Assembly (NCBI GenBank): GCA_001603275.1 | Contig: LUYM01000029.1 | Span: forward strand, 1 to 64,000 | Direction: 5' to 3' | DNA length: 64,000 nt | Source of the DNA: Actinomycetales bacterium Actino_02 | Lineage (GTDB): Bacteria; Actinomycetota; Actinomycetes; Propionibacteriales; Propionibacteriaceae | In this document: piece after piece, positions 9,214 through 17,850 of the stretch | How the letters are laid out: the number at the start of each line of letters is the position of its first letter | Position numbering within the stretch: position 1 is the first letter of the stretch | Notes under the pieces: model-generated | What the model was told of the DNA's origin: nothing | Seen by the model: the letters and a program-made list of their open reading frames with translations, nothing else | Databases searched by the model: none | Translations under genes and position numbers: made by a program

Positions 9214-9543
9214 TCAGCTGCCGAGGCTCCCGGTCGGATGATCGACAAGTTGAGCCAGGAGCGTGCGACGTTCAGCCTCGGCCAGCGGCTCGATCAGGGC
9301 GGCGACCCGGCTGGCCACCTCGTCCACCCGGCTGCGGGCCGGACGGTAGAGCCAGGCCCGGCCCTCCAGCGAGCGCAGCACATTGCCCTTCTTGGCCAGC
9401 CGGTCCAGGACGGTCAAGACGGTGGTGTAGGCCAGCGCCCGGTCGAGGCTGAGGTACTCATGCACATCGCGCACCGACAGCGGCGCGGCGTGGGACCACA
9501 AGATCTCCATCACCGCTTGCTCAAGCTCGCCCGATGTGGCCAT
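9214..9543 (-). CDS. BlaI/MecI-family transcriptional repressor
   Basis: 109 aa. A winged helix-turn-helix of the Penicillinase_R family: GELEQAVMEILWSHAAPLSVRDVHEYLSL ... AYTTVLTVLDRLAKKGNVLRS, then a dimerisation tail. The size matches the family. ATG 9543 is chosen because a TAGCAT box lies 7 bases upstream; a longer upstream reading frame is not family-like and runs into cydA. It is divergent from cydA with only 58 bp between starts, so control of the cytochrome bd operon is inferred. No BlaR-type sensor protease is adjacent. Confidence 0.85.
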   Translation of the reverse strand: MATSGELEQAVMEILWSHAAPLSVRDVHEYLSLDRALAYTTVLTVLDRLAKKGNVLRSLEGRAWLYRPARSRVDEVASRVAALIEPLAEAERRTLLAQLVDHPTGSLGS

Positions 9544-9550
9544 GACGCAC

Positions 9551-9556
9551 ATGCTA
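9551..9556 (-). promoter_or_regulatory. Putative -10 box for the BlaI-type repressor
   Basis: TAGCAT on the minus strand ends 7 bases before ATG 9543. Confidence 0.4.
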
Positions 9557-9571
9557 AAGCCCTCATTGCGG

Positions 9572-9589
9572 ACTACGACAGTGGGTAGT
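9572..9589. promoter_or_regulatory. Candidate BlaI-type operator between repressor and cydA
   Basis: ACTAC-N8-GTAGT is an inverted repeat whose half-sites match the TACTAC/GTAGTA logic of BlaI operators, though the spacer is longer than the usual four bases. It lies between both start codons and ends at the cydA -10 box (9589-9594). This is inferred from position and half-site similarity. Confidence 0.4.
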
Positions 9590-9594
9590 AGATT
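9589..9594 (+). promoter_or_regulatory. Putative -10 box of cydA
   Basis: TAGATT ends 7 bases before ATG 9602. It overlaps the last base of the candidate operator, so repressor binding could block RNA polymerase. Confidence 0.4.
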
Positions 9595-9601
9595 GCGCCG
9601 C

Positions 9602-11086
9602 ATGAGCGCGGAAACCCTTGCCAGATGGCAATTCGGTATCACCACCGTGTACCACTTCTTGTTTGTGCCGATCACCATTGCACTGTCGCTGTTGGTGGCG
9701 GTCATGCAGACGATCTGGGTACGCACCGGTGCCGAAAAAATGCTTCAACTGACCAAGTTCTTCGGGAAGCTATTCCTGATCAACTTCGCCATGGGCGTGG
9801 TCACCGGAATCGTCCAGGAATTCCAGTTCGGCATGAACTGGAGCGAGTACTCACGGTTCGTCGGCGACATCTTCGGAGCCCCGTTGGCACTGGAGGCCCT
9901 GCTGGCCTTCTTCCTTGAGTCCGTCTTCCTGGGCATCTGGATCTTCGGGTGGGACCGCCTGCCCAAGAAGGTGCACCTGGCCATGATCTGGCTGGCGGCG
10001 ATCGGCACCATGATCTCGGCCGTCTTCATCCTGGCGGCCAACTCCTGGATGCAGAACCCGGTGGGCGCCAAGTTCAACCCGGCCACTGACCGGGCTGAGA
10101 TGACGAACCTGCTGACCGTCCTGACCAACCCGGTGAACCTGATCACCCTGCCCCACGTGCTCGTGGCGGCCTACCTGACTGCGGGCGGCCTGATCCTCGG
10201 CGTCTCCGGCTGGCATCTGGCCAAGCTGGGACGCTCCGGCGAACTGGCCGGTAAGCAGCTCGATCAGCGCGCAGCCTGGACCTGGGCCACCAAGTTCGGT
10301 GCCTGGGTGATGATCGTGGCCGGCGTCCTTTCGATCGCCACCGGCGACATCCAGGGCAAGGTCGTGACGGCCGAGCAGCCGATCAAGATGGCCGCCGCTG
10401 AGGGCCTGTGCAACAGCACTCAGAGTGCCGGGTTCTCGATCGTCGCTTTCGGCGTCGACTGCAGCAAGCCGGATTCGGGCTTCGCAGTGACCGTCCCGGG
10501 CGTGTTCTCCTACCTCGGCAAGGGCGACGTCAACGCCACCATGGAGGGCATCAACGACCTGAACAAGAAGTACGCCACCGAAGGCTTCACCACCAACGAT
10601 CTTCAGGTGCAGGCCAAGGACCGGCTGACGGCAGCCGGAGTCACCGACTTCGCACCGTCCATCCCGGTGACCTTCTGGTCCTTCCGGATGATGATCGCGC
10701 TGGGCATGATCGGGATCCTGATCGGCCTGTGGGCCCTGCTGGCCACCCGCAAGGGACGCCTGCCCAAGGGCGGCAAGCTGTGGACCGCGGCCATGATCGC
10801 AGCCCCGCTGGCACCGCTGTTCGCCAACTCCTTCGGCTGGATCATGGCCGAGATGGGGCGTCAGCCGTTCATCGTCTACGGCGTGCTTCCGGTATCGGCG
10901 GCATGGTCTCCCGGGGTGTCGGCCTTCGAGGTCGGGCTCACCATGGTGCTGTACACCCTGATCTACGGCGCCCTCGCGGTCGTCGAAGTCGGGCTGCTGC
11001 TGCACTACATCAAGCTCGGACTGCCGGACGTCGAGGAGCCCAAGGTGCTCACCGACGACGACGCTCCCCTGTCCTTCGCGTACTGA
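9602..11086 (+). CDS. cydA: Cytochrome bd ubiquinol/menaquinol oxidase subunit I
   Basis: 494 aa polytopic membrane protein. The N-terminus carries the family signature ARWQFGITTVYHFLFVP with heme ligand His18. Later signatures include WAMNPVG-like NSWMQNPVG and the GRQPFIVYG segment near the C-terminus. It catalyses quinol oxidation with reduction of oxygen to water, without proton pumping, at high oxygen affinity. ATG 9602 matches the start of homologues; the upstream in-frame extension crosses the promoter. cydB follows after 12 bp and cydDC after that. Confidence 0.95.
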   Translation: MSAETLARWQFGITTVYHFLFVPITIALSLLVAVMQTIWVRTGAEKMLQLTKFFGKLFLINFAMGVVTGIVQEFQFGMNWSEYSRFVGDIFGAPLALEALLAFFLESVFLGIWIFGWDRLPKKVHLAMIWLAAIGTMISAVFILAANSWMQNPVGAKFNPATDRAEMTNLLTVLTNPVNLITLPHVLVAAYLTAGGLILGVSGWHLAKLGRSGELAGKQLDQRAAWTWATKFGAWVMIVAGVLSIATGDIQGKVVTAEQPIKMAAAEGLCNSTQSAGFSIVAFGVDCSKPDSGFAVTVPGVFSYLGKGDVNATMEGINDLNKKYATEGFTTNDLQVQAKDRLTAAGVTDFAPSIPVTFWSFRMMIALGMIGILIGLWALLATRKGRLPKGGKLWTAAMIAAPLAPLFANSFGWIMAEMGRQPFIVYGVLPVSAAWSPGVSAFEVGLTMVLYTLIYGALAVVEVGLLLHYIKLGLPDVEEPKVLTDDDAPLSFAY

Positions 11087-11098
11087 GAGGTCTGAGAA

Positions 11099-12157
11099 AT
11101 GGTTGATGCAACAGTCCTGCAGACGCTCTGGTTCATCCTGATCGCGGTCTTGTGGATCGGCTACCTGGTCCTGGAAGGCTTCGACTACGGAGTCGCCATG
11201 CTGATTCCGTTCCTTGGCAAGAACGACAAGGAACGTCGGGTCATGGTCAACACCGTGGGTCCGGTCTGGGACGGCAACGAGGTATGGCTGCTCACCGCCG
11301 GTGGCGCCACCTTCGCGGCCTTCCCGGCCTGGTACGCCACCTTGTTCTCCGGGCTCTACCTGCCGCTGTTCCTGGTGCTGGTCGGCCTGATCATTCGGGG
11401 CGTGTCCTTCGAGTACCGCAGCAAGCACCCCGATTCGAAGTGGCGGCACACCTTCGACTGGATGGCAGCCACCGGTTCGTTCATCGTCAGCCTGGTCTTC
11501 GGAGTCGGCTTCGCCAACTTCATCCTGGGTCTACCGGTTGCCGCGGACGCCAAGCTGACCAGCCTGTTCGTCCTCGAACCGCGGCCCTACTTCTGGCAGC
11601 TGTTCAGCCCGTTCGGCCTGCTCGGCGGAGTGGTGCTGGTGGCGCTGTTCTTGTTCCACGGATCGCTGTACCTGTCCTTGAAGACCAAGGGTGAGCTGCA
11701 CGACCGGGCCAAGGGCTTCGCCGCCAAGGTCGGCCTGGTGGCCATCGTCGGTGGCGCGGCCTTCCTGATCTGGCAGCAGTTCGTCCACCCGACCGGCCTG
11801 ATCGGTTGGGGGCTGCTGGTGCTGGCTGCGCTGGGCCTGGTCTCGGCGTGGTGGTTCAACAACGCCGGACGCGACGGAATCGCCTTCGTCTCCACCGCGG
11901 CGACCATCCTGTTCGTCGCAGTCGGGATCTTCACGGCGATGTGGCCGGGCCTGGGCTTCCGGGACGCCGCCGGTGCAGCGCTCTCGCCGCTGAACGTGAC
12001 GACGGCATCGTCCACTCCGTACACCCTCACCCTGATGACGGTCGCCGCGGTGATCTTCGTCCCGATCGTCCTGGCCTACACGACCTGGACGTACTGGGTG
12101 TTCCGGCGTCGGCTCAGCATCGAGAACATCCCCGATGAGGTTCCGGCCACTGCCTGA
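11099..12157 (+). CDS. cydB: Cytochrome bd oxidase subunit II
   Basis: 352 aa with about nine transmembrane helices. The start 'LQTLWFILIAVLWIGYLVLEGFDYGV' and 'GPVWDGNEVWLLTAGGATFAAFPAWYATLFSG' are classic CydB signatures. With CydA it forms the quinol oxidase heterodimer. A GAGAGG/TGAGAA ribosome-binding region precedes ATG 11099, and the stop overlaps the start of cydDC (TGATG), indicating translational coupling. Confidence 0.95.
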   Translation: MVDATVLQTLWFILIAVLWIGYLVLEGFDYGVAMLIPFLGKNDKERRVMVNTVGPVWDGNEVWLLTAGGATFAAFPAWYATLFSGLYLPLFLVLVGLIIRGVSFEYRSKHPDSKWRHTFDWMAATGSFIVSLVFGVGFANFILGLPVAADAKLTSLFVLEPRPYFWQLFSPFGLLGGVVLVALFLFHGSLYLSLKTKGELHDRAKGFAAKVGLVAIVGGAAFLIWQQFVHPTGLIGWGLLVLAALGLVSAWWFNNAGRDGIAFVSTAATILFVAVGIFTAMWPGLGFRDAAGAALSPLNVTTASSTPYTLTLMTVAAVIFVPIVLAYTTWTYWVFRRRLSIENIPDEVPATA

Positions 12158-15100
12158 TGGCAGGACCTATCGACCCGCGCCTACTGCGCAGAGCCTCGGC
12201 GACCAGGGGATACCTGGTCGCCGGGGTCGCAGTTGGCTCCGTAACAGCCATCCTGACCCTGGTTCAGGCATGGCTGTTGTCGTCTTCGATCGGGACGATC
12301 TTCGCCACCGGTCACGATGACGGACTGTGGTTGGCGGCCCTCGGCCTGACCGCCGTCTTCGCCGGACGGGCCGGCCTGGCCTGGCTGCATCAGTGGCTGG
12401 CGCACCGGACGTCCGCGGCCGTGAAGTCGCAGCTGCGCCGCGACATCATCGGCGCCCGGCTGGCCCACCCGATCGACTCGCCGGCCTCGACCGGTGGGCT
12501 GATCACCCTGGTCACCCAGGGCTTGGACGCCCTGGACGGCTACTTCAGCAAGTACCTGCCGCAGCTGATGCTGGCGGTCACTGTGCCGCTGATCATCGGG
12601 GTCGCGATTCTGACCTCCGACCTGCTCTCTGCGGTGATCGTGGCGGTCACCGTGCCGCTGATCCCGATCTTCATGGCCCTGGTCGGCTGGACGACCGAGG
12701 CCCGTACTCAGCGCCGCTGGGCGATCCAGACCCGGCTGGCGCACCACTTCGCCGACCTGGTCACCGGCCTGCCCACCCTGCAGGTGTTCGGCCGGGCCAA
12801 GGCCCAGGCCGAGGGCCTGAAGCGGACCGAGGCTGCGCACGTCCGCGAGACCATGGGGACGCTGCGAATCTCGTTCCTGTCCGCCATGGTGCTGGAGCTA
12901 CTGGCCACCCTGAGTGTGGCCGTGATCGCCGTGGTGATCGGCTTCCGCGTGGTCTATGGCAATCTCGACCTGACCACCGCGCTCTTCGTGTTGATCCTGG
13001 CACCGGAGGCCTACCTGCCGATTCGTCAGGTCGGCGTCCACTACCACGACTCCGCAGACGGCGTGGCGGCCGCCGAGGCCGCCTTCGGCTTGATCGACGC
13101 CCACACCGTCCCCGCAGAACTGGGGACAGCCCCCATTTCTGCGGCGGACACCGAGCTCGAGCCCAGCCCGTCCGCGCTGCTGAGCGTCCGCGGACTCACC
13201 CACACCTACCCCGGAGCGAGTGCGCGGGCCCTGCTGCCGACCAGCTTCGACATCGAGCCCGGCGAGTTGGTGGCACTGTCCGGCAGCAGCGGCGGCGGCA
13301 AGACGACCTTGCTGAACGCGGTGCTCGGCTTCCTGACTCCCAGCGCAGGGGCGCTCTACAGCGGCGGACGTCCACTGGCCGAAGTCGCCGACTGGCGATC
13401 CCGGGTCGCCTATGTCGGGCAGTTCCCCGGCCTGGTTGTCGGCTCGGTGGCCGAGAACGTCCGGCTCGGCGACCCGTCGGCCGACGATGACGCTGTGCGG
13501 GACGCCCTGGCCCGGGCTGGGGCCGCAGACCTGCCGCTGGACCAGGCGATCGGTGACCGTGCCGAGGGAGTGTCGGCCGGCGAACGGCGTCGGATCGCCA
13601 CCGCGCGGGCGCTGCTGCGGATCGACGCGACCGGCACCGCCAGTGGCCGACTGTTGGTCCTCGACGAGCCGACCGCCGGTCTGGATGCCGACGCCGAAGC
13701 CGTCTTGCTGACCAGCCTGCGTCAGGCGGGGGTTGGTGTGCTGGTGGTCAGTCACCGGCCGGCTGTCCTGGCTTCGGCCGACCGGGTCATCGAGCTGGAG
13801 GTCGCAGCTGCGGCCGCCCCAGCCGCCGAACCGACGTCGGCCGGCGAGTCGTCCGCCCGTCCGTCCGCATCGACGGGGGCGCCGAGCCCCGCAGTCGCCA
13901 ATCCGGACGACGTCGCGCTGCCGGTCGACGATCGTCCCCTGTTGCGCCGCCTCCTTGACGCCGTCCCTGGCTCTCGCAAGTGGTTGGCCCTGGCCGTGTT
14001 CCTGGCCTTCTGCGCCAGCGCCGCCTCGGTGGCATTGATGTCGGTGTCGGCCTGGCTGCTCACCTTCGCGGCGCTGCTGGTGCCGGTGCTGTTCCTCGAG
14101 GCGCCGTCGGTGGCGGTGCGCTTCTTCGGCATCTCCCGCGGTGTGTTGCGTTACGTCGAGCGACTCACCGGGCACAACATCGCGCTGCGGCTGCAATCGG
14201 CGCTGCGACTGGAGACCTACTCCCGACTGGCTCGCACCACCTTGCTCGGACGGCGCCGCGGCGACCTGCTCACCACGGTGATTGCCGACGTGGAGGCGAT
14301 TCAGGACCTGATCGTCCGGGTGTGGATCCCGTTCCTCGCCTCCTCACTCGTCATCGCGATCACCGCTCTCGCGATGGGTGTCATCTCACCTGGGTCGGGG
14401 CTGGTGCTGCTGGCCAGCGCTGCGGTCGCCGGTTTGGTGGTCCCCTGGCTTGCCCAGAAGCTCTCGGCTCGGGCCGACGTGGCGATGGTGCGGCTGCGCG
14501 GTGAGCTGGCCGACGACGTCCAGGAGATCACCGAGGCTGCCGCTGACCTGGTCGCCTACAACGCCGCCGAGGCGTACACCGAGAAGCTTCTCGCCGTGGA
14601 CGAGCAGCTGCGCCGGGCGGAGGCCCGCAGCACCTGGGTGCGCGGTCTGGCCGTCGCCAGCCAGTTGCTCGCCGCCGGTGCCGCGGTGATCGGCGCCCTG
14701 CTGATCGGTGCGGACGCCGTGGCCGCCGATTCACTGGCGCCGGGGGTGGTCGGCTGGATGCGCGACGTCGTCTTCATTCGGATCCCCGATCCGCCGGCAG
14801 CCGCCCTACAGACAACGCTGCTGGCGGTGCTGGTGCTGACCCCGCTGGCCCTGCATGAGGCCTTGTCGACGCTGGTCCAGTCGGCCCAGACCTACACGCG
14901 CGCGAAGGTGGCCCTGGGCCGGGTGGACGAGCTGCTCGCCGCCGATCCGGTCGGAGCCGGCGACCTGCCCGCGGCGGCGGCACCGGTGGCCGAGCCTGGC
15001 CTGGTGGTTGCCGAGCTCTCGGCCGGCTGGCCGGGCCACGACCCGGTGGTGACCGGGCTGAGCCTGGATGTGGAGCGCGGCCAGAAGGTGGCCCTGGTCG

Positions 15101-15567
15101 GGCCGTCCGGGGTCGGCAAGACCACCGTTGCCGCGACGGTCCTGGGTCTGATTCCGGCGATGGGCGGGCAGGTGGACGTCCGCGGACGGGTCGGCTACCT
15201 GGCCCAGGACGCCCATATCTTCTCCACCTCGATCGCCGAGAACGTCCGGATCGGCAACCGCGACGCCACCCCCGAGCAGGTGGCCGCAGCGCTGACTCGG
15301 GCCGGGCTGTCGCTCTCCCCTGATCGCCTGGTCGGCGAGACCGGCACCCAGCTCTCCGGCGGCGAGGCTCGCCGGGTGGCGCTGGCCCGGCTGCTGGTCG
15401 GCGAGTATCAGGTGCTGGTGCTCGACGAGCCCACCGAGCACCTGGACGTCGAAACCGCCACCCACCTGATGGACGACATCTGGTCGGGCACCTCCGACTC
15501 CGCCGTCCTGGTGATCACCCACGACCCCGCGGTCGTCGCCCGCTGCGACCGCGTCGTCCCCCTCTAG
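12157..15567 (+). CDS. cydDC: CydDC fused ABC transporter for cytochrome bd assembly
   Basis: 1136 aa. Two complete half-transporters lie in one chain: a CydD-like half (about 1-545) and a CydC-like half (about 590-1136). The first nucleotide-binding domain has GSSGGGKTT near 376, VSAGERRR and LLVLDEPT near 501. The second has GPSGVGKTT near 981, LSGGEARR near 1065 and VLVLDEPTEHLD near 1088. E. coli uses two genes; fusion is common in actinobacteria. The E. coli complex exports thiols or heme-linked reductant needed for bd maturation. Oddity: a 33-bp palindromic repeat (13112-13144) is carried in frame in the linker between the first membrane domain and its ATPase domain (residues about 319-329). 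Confidence 0.93.
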   Translation: MAGPIDPRLLRRASATRGYLVAGVAVGSVTAILTLVQAWLLSSSIGTIFATGHDDGLWLAALGLTAVFAGRAGLAWLHQWLAHRTSAAVKSQLRRDIIGARLAHPIDSPASTGGLITLVTQGLDALDGYFSKYLPQLMLAVTVPLIIGVAILTSDLLSAVIVAVTVPLIPIFMALVGWTTEARTQRRWAIQTRLAHHFADLVTGLPTLQVFGRAKAQAEGLKRTEAAHVRETMGTLRISFLSAMVLELLATLSVAVIAVVIGFRVVYGNLDLTTALFVLILAPEAYLPIRQVGVHYHDSADGVAAAEAAFGLIDAHTVPAELGTAPISAADTELEPSPSALLSVRGLTHTYPGASARALLPTSFDIEPGELVALSGSSGGGKTTLLNAVLGFLTPSAGALYSGGRPLAEVADWRSRVAYVGQFPGLVVGSVAENVRLGDPSADDDAVRDALARAGAADLPLDQAIGDRAEGVSAGERRRIATARALLRIDATGTASGRLLVLDEPTAGLDADAEAVLLTSLRQAGVGVLVVSHRPAVLASADRVIELEVAAAAAPAAEPTSAGESSARPSASTGAPSPAVANPDDVALPVDDRPLLRRLLDAVPGSRKWLALAVFLAFCASAASVALMSVSAWLLTFAALLVPVLFLEAPSVAVRFFGISRGVLRYVERLTGHNIALRLQSALRLETYSRLARTTLLGRRRGDLLTTVIADVEAIQDLIVRVWIPFLASSLVIAITALAMGVISPGSGLVLLASAAVAGLVVPWLAQKLSARADVAMVRLRGELADDVQEITEAAADLVAYNAAEAYTEKLLAVDEQLRRAEARSTWVRGLAVASQLLAAGAAVIGALLIGADAVAADSLAPGVVGWMRDVVFIRIPDPPAAALQTTLLAVLVLTPLALHEALSTLVQSAQTYTRAKVALGRVDELLAADPVGAGDLPAAAAPVAEPGLVVAELSAGWPGHDPVVTGLSLDVERGQKVALVGPSGVGKTTVAATVLGLIPAMGGQVDVRGRVGYLAQDAHIFSTSIAENVRIGNRDATPEQVAAALTRAGLSLSPDRLVGETGTQLSGGEARRVALARLLVGEYQVLVLDEPTEHLDVETATHLMDDIWSGTSDSAVLVITHDPAVVARCDRVVPL
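13112..13144. repeat. Type 2 palindromic repeat inside cydDC
   Basis: CCGCAGAA ... TTCTGCGG outer arms enclose an inner TGGGG/CCCCA stem. The element is 33 bp, a multiple of three, and reads through in frame. Relatives are at 25265-25299 and 47053-47086. Confidence 0.75.
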
Positions 15568-15580
15568 CCCGCAACCCCGG

Positions 15581-15686
15581 GGACGGTTCCATTACCGTCC
15601 ACCCTTGTCCGGCCGATTCGCGGGGACGGTTCCATTACCGTCCACCCTCGCCAGGCCAATTCGCGGGGACGGTCCCAACACCGTCC
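15581..15686 (+). repeat. REP array, three units, plus orientation
   Basis: Units start at 15581, 15624 and 15667, a pitch of 43 bp each. The first two are the consensus GGACGGTTCCATTACCGTCC. The third keeps the 6-bp stem but has loop TCCCAACA. The spacers (23 bp) share 'ACCCT.G.C.GGCC.ATTCGCGG'. The array begins 13 bases after the cydDC stop, between convergent genes. Confidence 0.9.
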
Positions 15687-15728
15687 ACCACCAGCCAACG
15701 GTCAGCCCAGAACCTCGGACGCCCAGCC

Positions 15729-17606
15729 TCAGTCCTCGGCGAGGACGATCACCCGGTCGGCCTTACTGAAGCTGATCAGGTCCCCCTTGGCCGGATTCAC
15801 CCGGACGCCGTAGGCCTCCGCGCCCGAGTGCGCGTACTCGGCTACCCGATAGCCGATCGCCGTCTCCCCACGGCGACGAGCGGCTTCCAGCACTGTGTAG
15901 AAGTTCACCTCGGCACCGGGTGCCACGTACAGCTCAGCCGGACGCAGGTAGACCTCACTGCCCTCGGACTTGAACAAGGTGGTGAACACATCGGCCAGGC
16001 CCTTGTTCTCCGAGATCTGGGAGAGCATCAGCGCGACCAGCTTGTCGCTGACGATCAGGTCGTCGGCCCGAGCCACTTCGGCCAGTTCGCGATTGCGGTC
16101 ATCGATCATCTCGCTGACGATATTCAGGTTCACTTCCGCCCGCTCGGCGATATCGCGTAGGTGGAGCAGGGTGACCAGAGTCCGTCCGTCCGCCCGTTCA
16201 GCGCCGTAGCTGTCGACATCAGCCAGCAGGATGATGTGGTCGAACTCGGCGACCCGCAGAGTGTCCAGGACGGCCCGCTTCGTCGGGTCGCCGGAGACCT
16301 GACGGACGGCGAGATTCTGCAGCTCGGGAAGTGGCGGCATCGGGCCGGGAGCGACCAGCACCGCCTCAGACCCCGGCGCAACGTACTCGTCCAGCTCGCG
16401 GATCATCACCGGGAGCACCGGATTCACGCTGAGCACCAGGGTGCGCTCAGGCTCGGCCGGGCCGGCGGCGGTGGCCACCACTGCGGACGCGTCCACCGAC
16501 TCCGGAGCAACGCCGAGCTCGATCTCGGAGTCATCCGCAGCCACCACGATGATCTGATCATCGGCACCGATGACTGTGTCGTCGGCAGGGTTGAGGACTG
16601 GCTTCGAATCCCTAACCAGGCCCATCACCGCGCACTTCGGGAACGACAGCTGCGCATCGAAGTAGGTCTTTCCGACCAGGCTCGGCTGCTGCGTGAAGTA
16701 GATCTCGTCGCCGTCGAAATCCAGGAACTCCTGATAGACCACGGAGAGCCCCGACTGCCGACAGCTCTGCACGGTGATCCGGCCAATCACCTCTTGGCCG
16801 ACCACCCAGTGCACCTCGTCGCGACCGGCCAGCCGAGCCACGTCCAGATTGTCGGGGTCGCTGAGCTCGGCAACCACGTGCAGCCTGTCGTCGGCGCGCT
16901 CGGGGTTGTTGGTCAGCGCCAGTGCGGTCTTGATCACCTCGGTGTCGGGGTCTGGAGAACCCTCCGGAGCGAGCACGATGATGCTCCGCGCCCACCATGG
17001 GCTGCCCAGCCGCAGGTCGGCCAGGCTCTTCGGGTCGCCACTGCGGCAGATCACCTTGGTGCCACCGAGGTTCGGACAGGCCTCATTGATCTGATCGTCC
17101 ATCTCGACCTTGTCCCGGTCGGCGAGGATCACCACGCGGGCTCGTCCGCGCGACTCGTTGGCCACGGCCAGCTCGTTGACGATCGAGGGGACCTTGCTGC
17201 TCCAGCCAAGGATCAGGGTGTGGTCGCGCTCGAGAACCCGGGAGCGGCCCTTGCGGAGTTCGGCGATCTTGTCGTCGAAGGCGCCCGAGACGATGCCGAT
17301 CAAGCTGGCCACGATCACCAGGCCACCAATCGTGATGGCGAGCATGAAGAAGCGGAATGCCCAGCCCGAGTCGCCGCCCATGGTGCCCGGGTCGAGGGTA
17401 CGCATCAAGCCACCCCAGAGCAGATCGAGCAGGTCGCCGTCGGCGGCATCGTCCGGGAAGGCGTGGAAGAGAAAGGCTAGGCCGCCGACGACCACCACCA
17501 GCAGGACCGTGGCCATCCCGAGCAGGCCCATCAAGGCGATGGTGCCCCGCGACATCCAGTTGTCGAACCAGTAGCGAAGGCGCTCTCCGGCCGCCGGTTT
17601 GCCCAT
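15729..17606 (-). CDS. CASTOR/POLLUX (DMI1)-type ion channel with regulatory NAD-binding folds
   Basis: 625 aa. Two N-terminal transmembrane helices (about 20-48 and 85-110) flank a pore-like loop with the family segment 'LMRTLDPGTMGGD'. 'KIAELRKGRSRVLERDHTLILGW' then leads into tandem Rossmann/TrkA-N-like (RCK) domains. The DMI1 family in plants forms nuclear-envelope cation channels; bacterial members are little studied. ATG 17606 is chosen because it starts just before the conserved membrane region and has GGAGAGGAT upstream; the longer frame reads through a REP element. The RAYT gene lies upstream on the same strand with a REP array in between. Confidence 0.8.
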   Translation of the reverse strand: MGKPAAGERLRYWFDNWMSRGTIALMGLLGMATVLLVVVVGGLAFLFHAFPDDAADGDLLDLLWGGLMRTLDPGTMGGDSGWAFRFFMLAITIGGLVIVASLIGIVSGAFDDKIAELRKGRSRVLERDHTLILGWSSKVPSIVNELAVANESRGRARVVILADRDKVEMDDQINEACPNLGGTKVICRSGDPKSLADLRLGSPWWARSIIVLAPEGSPDPDTEVIKTALALTNNPERADDRLHVVAELSDPDNLDVARLAGRDEVHWVVGQEVIGRITVQSCRQSGLSVVYQEFLDFDGDEIYFTQQPSLVGKTYFDAQLSFPKCAVMGLVRDSKPVLNPADDTVIGADDQIIVVAADDSEIELGVAPESVDASAVVATAAGPAEPERTLVLSVNPVLPVMIRELDEYVAPGSEAVLVAPGPMPPLPELQNLAVRQVSGDPTKRAVLDTLRVAEFDHIILLADVDSYGAERADGRTLVTLLHLRDIAERAEVNLNIVSEMIDDRNRELAEVARADDLIVSDKLVALMLSQISENKGLADVFTTLFKSEGSEVYLRPAELYVAPGAEVNFYTVLEAARRRGETAIGYRVAEYAHSGAEAYGVRVNPAKGDLISFSKADRVIVLAED

Positions 17607-17728
17607 TGAAGGATCCTCTCCGCAGCGAATTCCGAGCGAAGCGTATCTACGGCACGAGCATGCGAGCGGCCTGATCGCCAGATTGTCATATCCGGCGATA
17701 AGCACATCTTCGCCGACAGCGATCCCGG

Positions 17729-17836
17729 GGACGGTTCCATTACCGTCCGCCCTAGTCAGCGCCATTTGGTGGGGACGGTTCCATTACCGTCCGACCCAGT
17801 CAGCGCCATTTGGTGGGGACGGTTCCATTGCCGTCT
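17729..17836 (+). repeat. REP array, three units, 3' flank of the RAYT gene
   Basis: Units start at 17729, 17773 and 17817, a pitch of 44 bp. The spacers share 'AGTCAGCGCCATTTGGTGG', so this is also a tandem repeat. The last unit is degenerate (GGACGGTTCCATTGCCGTCT). It ends 14 bases from the RAYT stop and is opposite in orientation to the array on the gene's other side. Confidence 0.9.
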
Positions 17837-17850
17837 AGACGATCACCGGG

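Noticed and set aside
9851-11449. A 532-codon antisense frame over cydA/cydB
   Set aside because: Low-complexity Asp/Gln/His-rich product, no family motif, opposite to cydAB.
15581-17836. Regularly spaced repeats as a CRISPR array
   Set aside because: Only two or three units per cluster, spacers partly conserved rather than unique, repeats form hairpins, and no cas genes are nearby.
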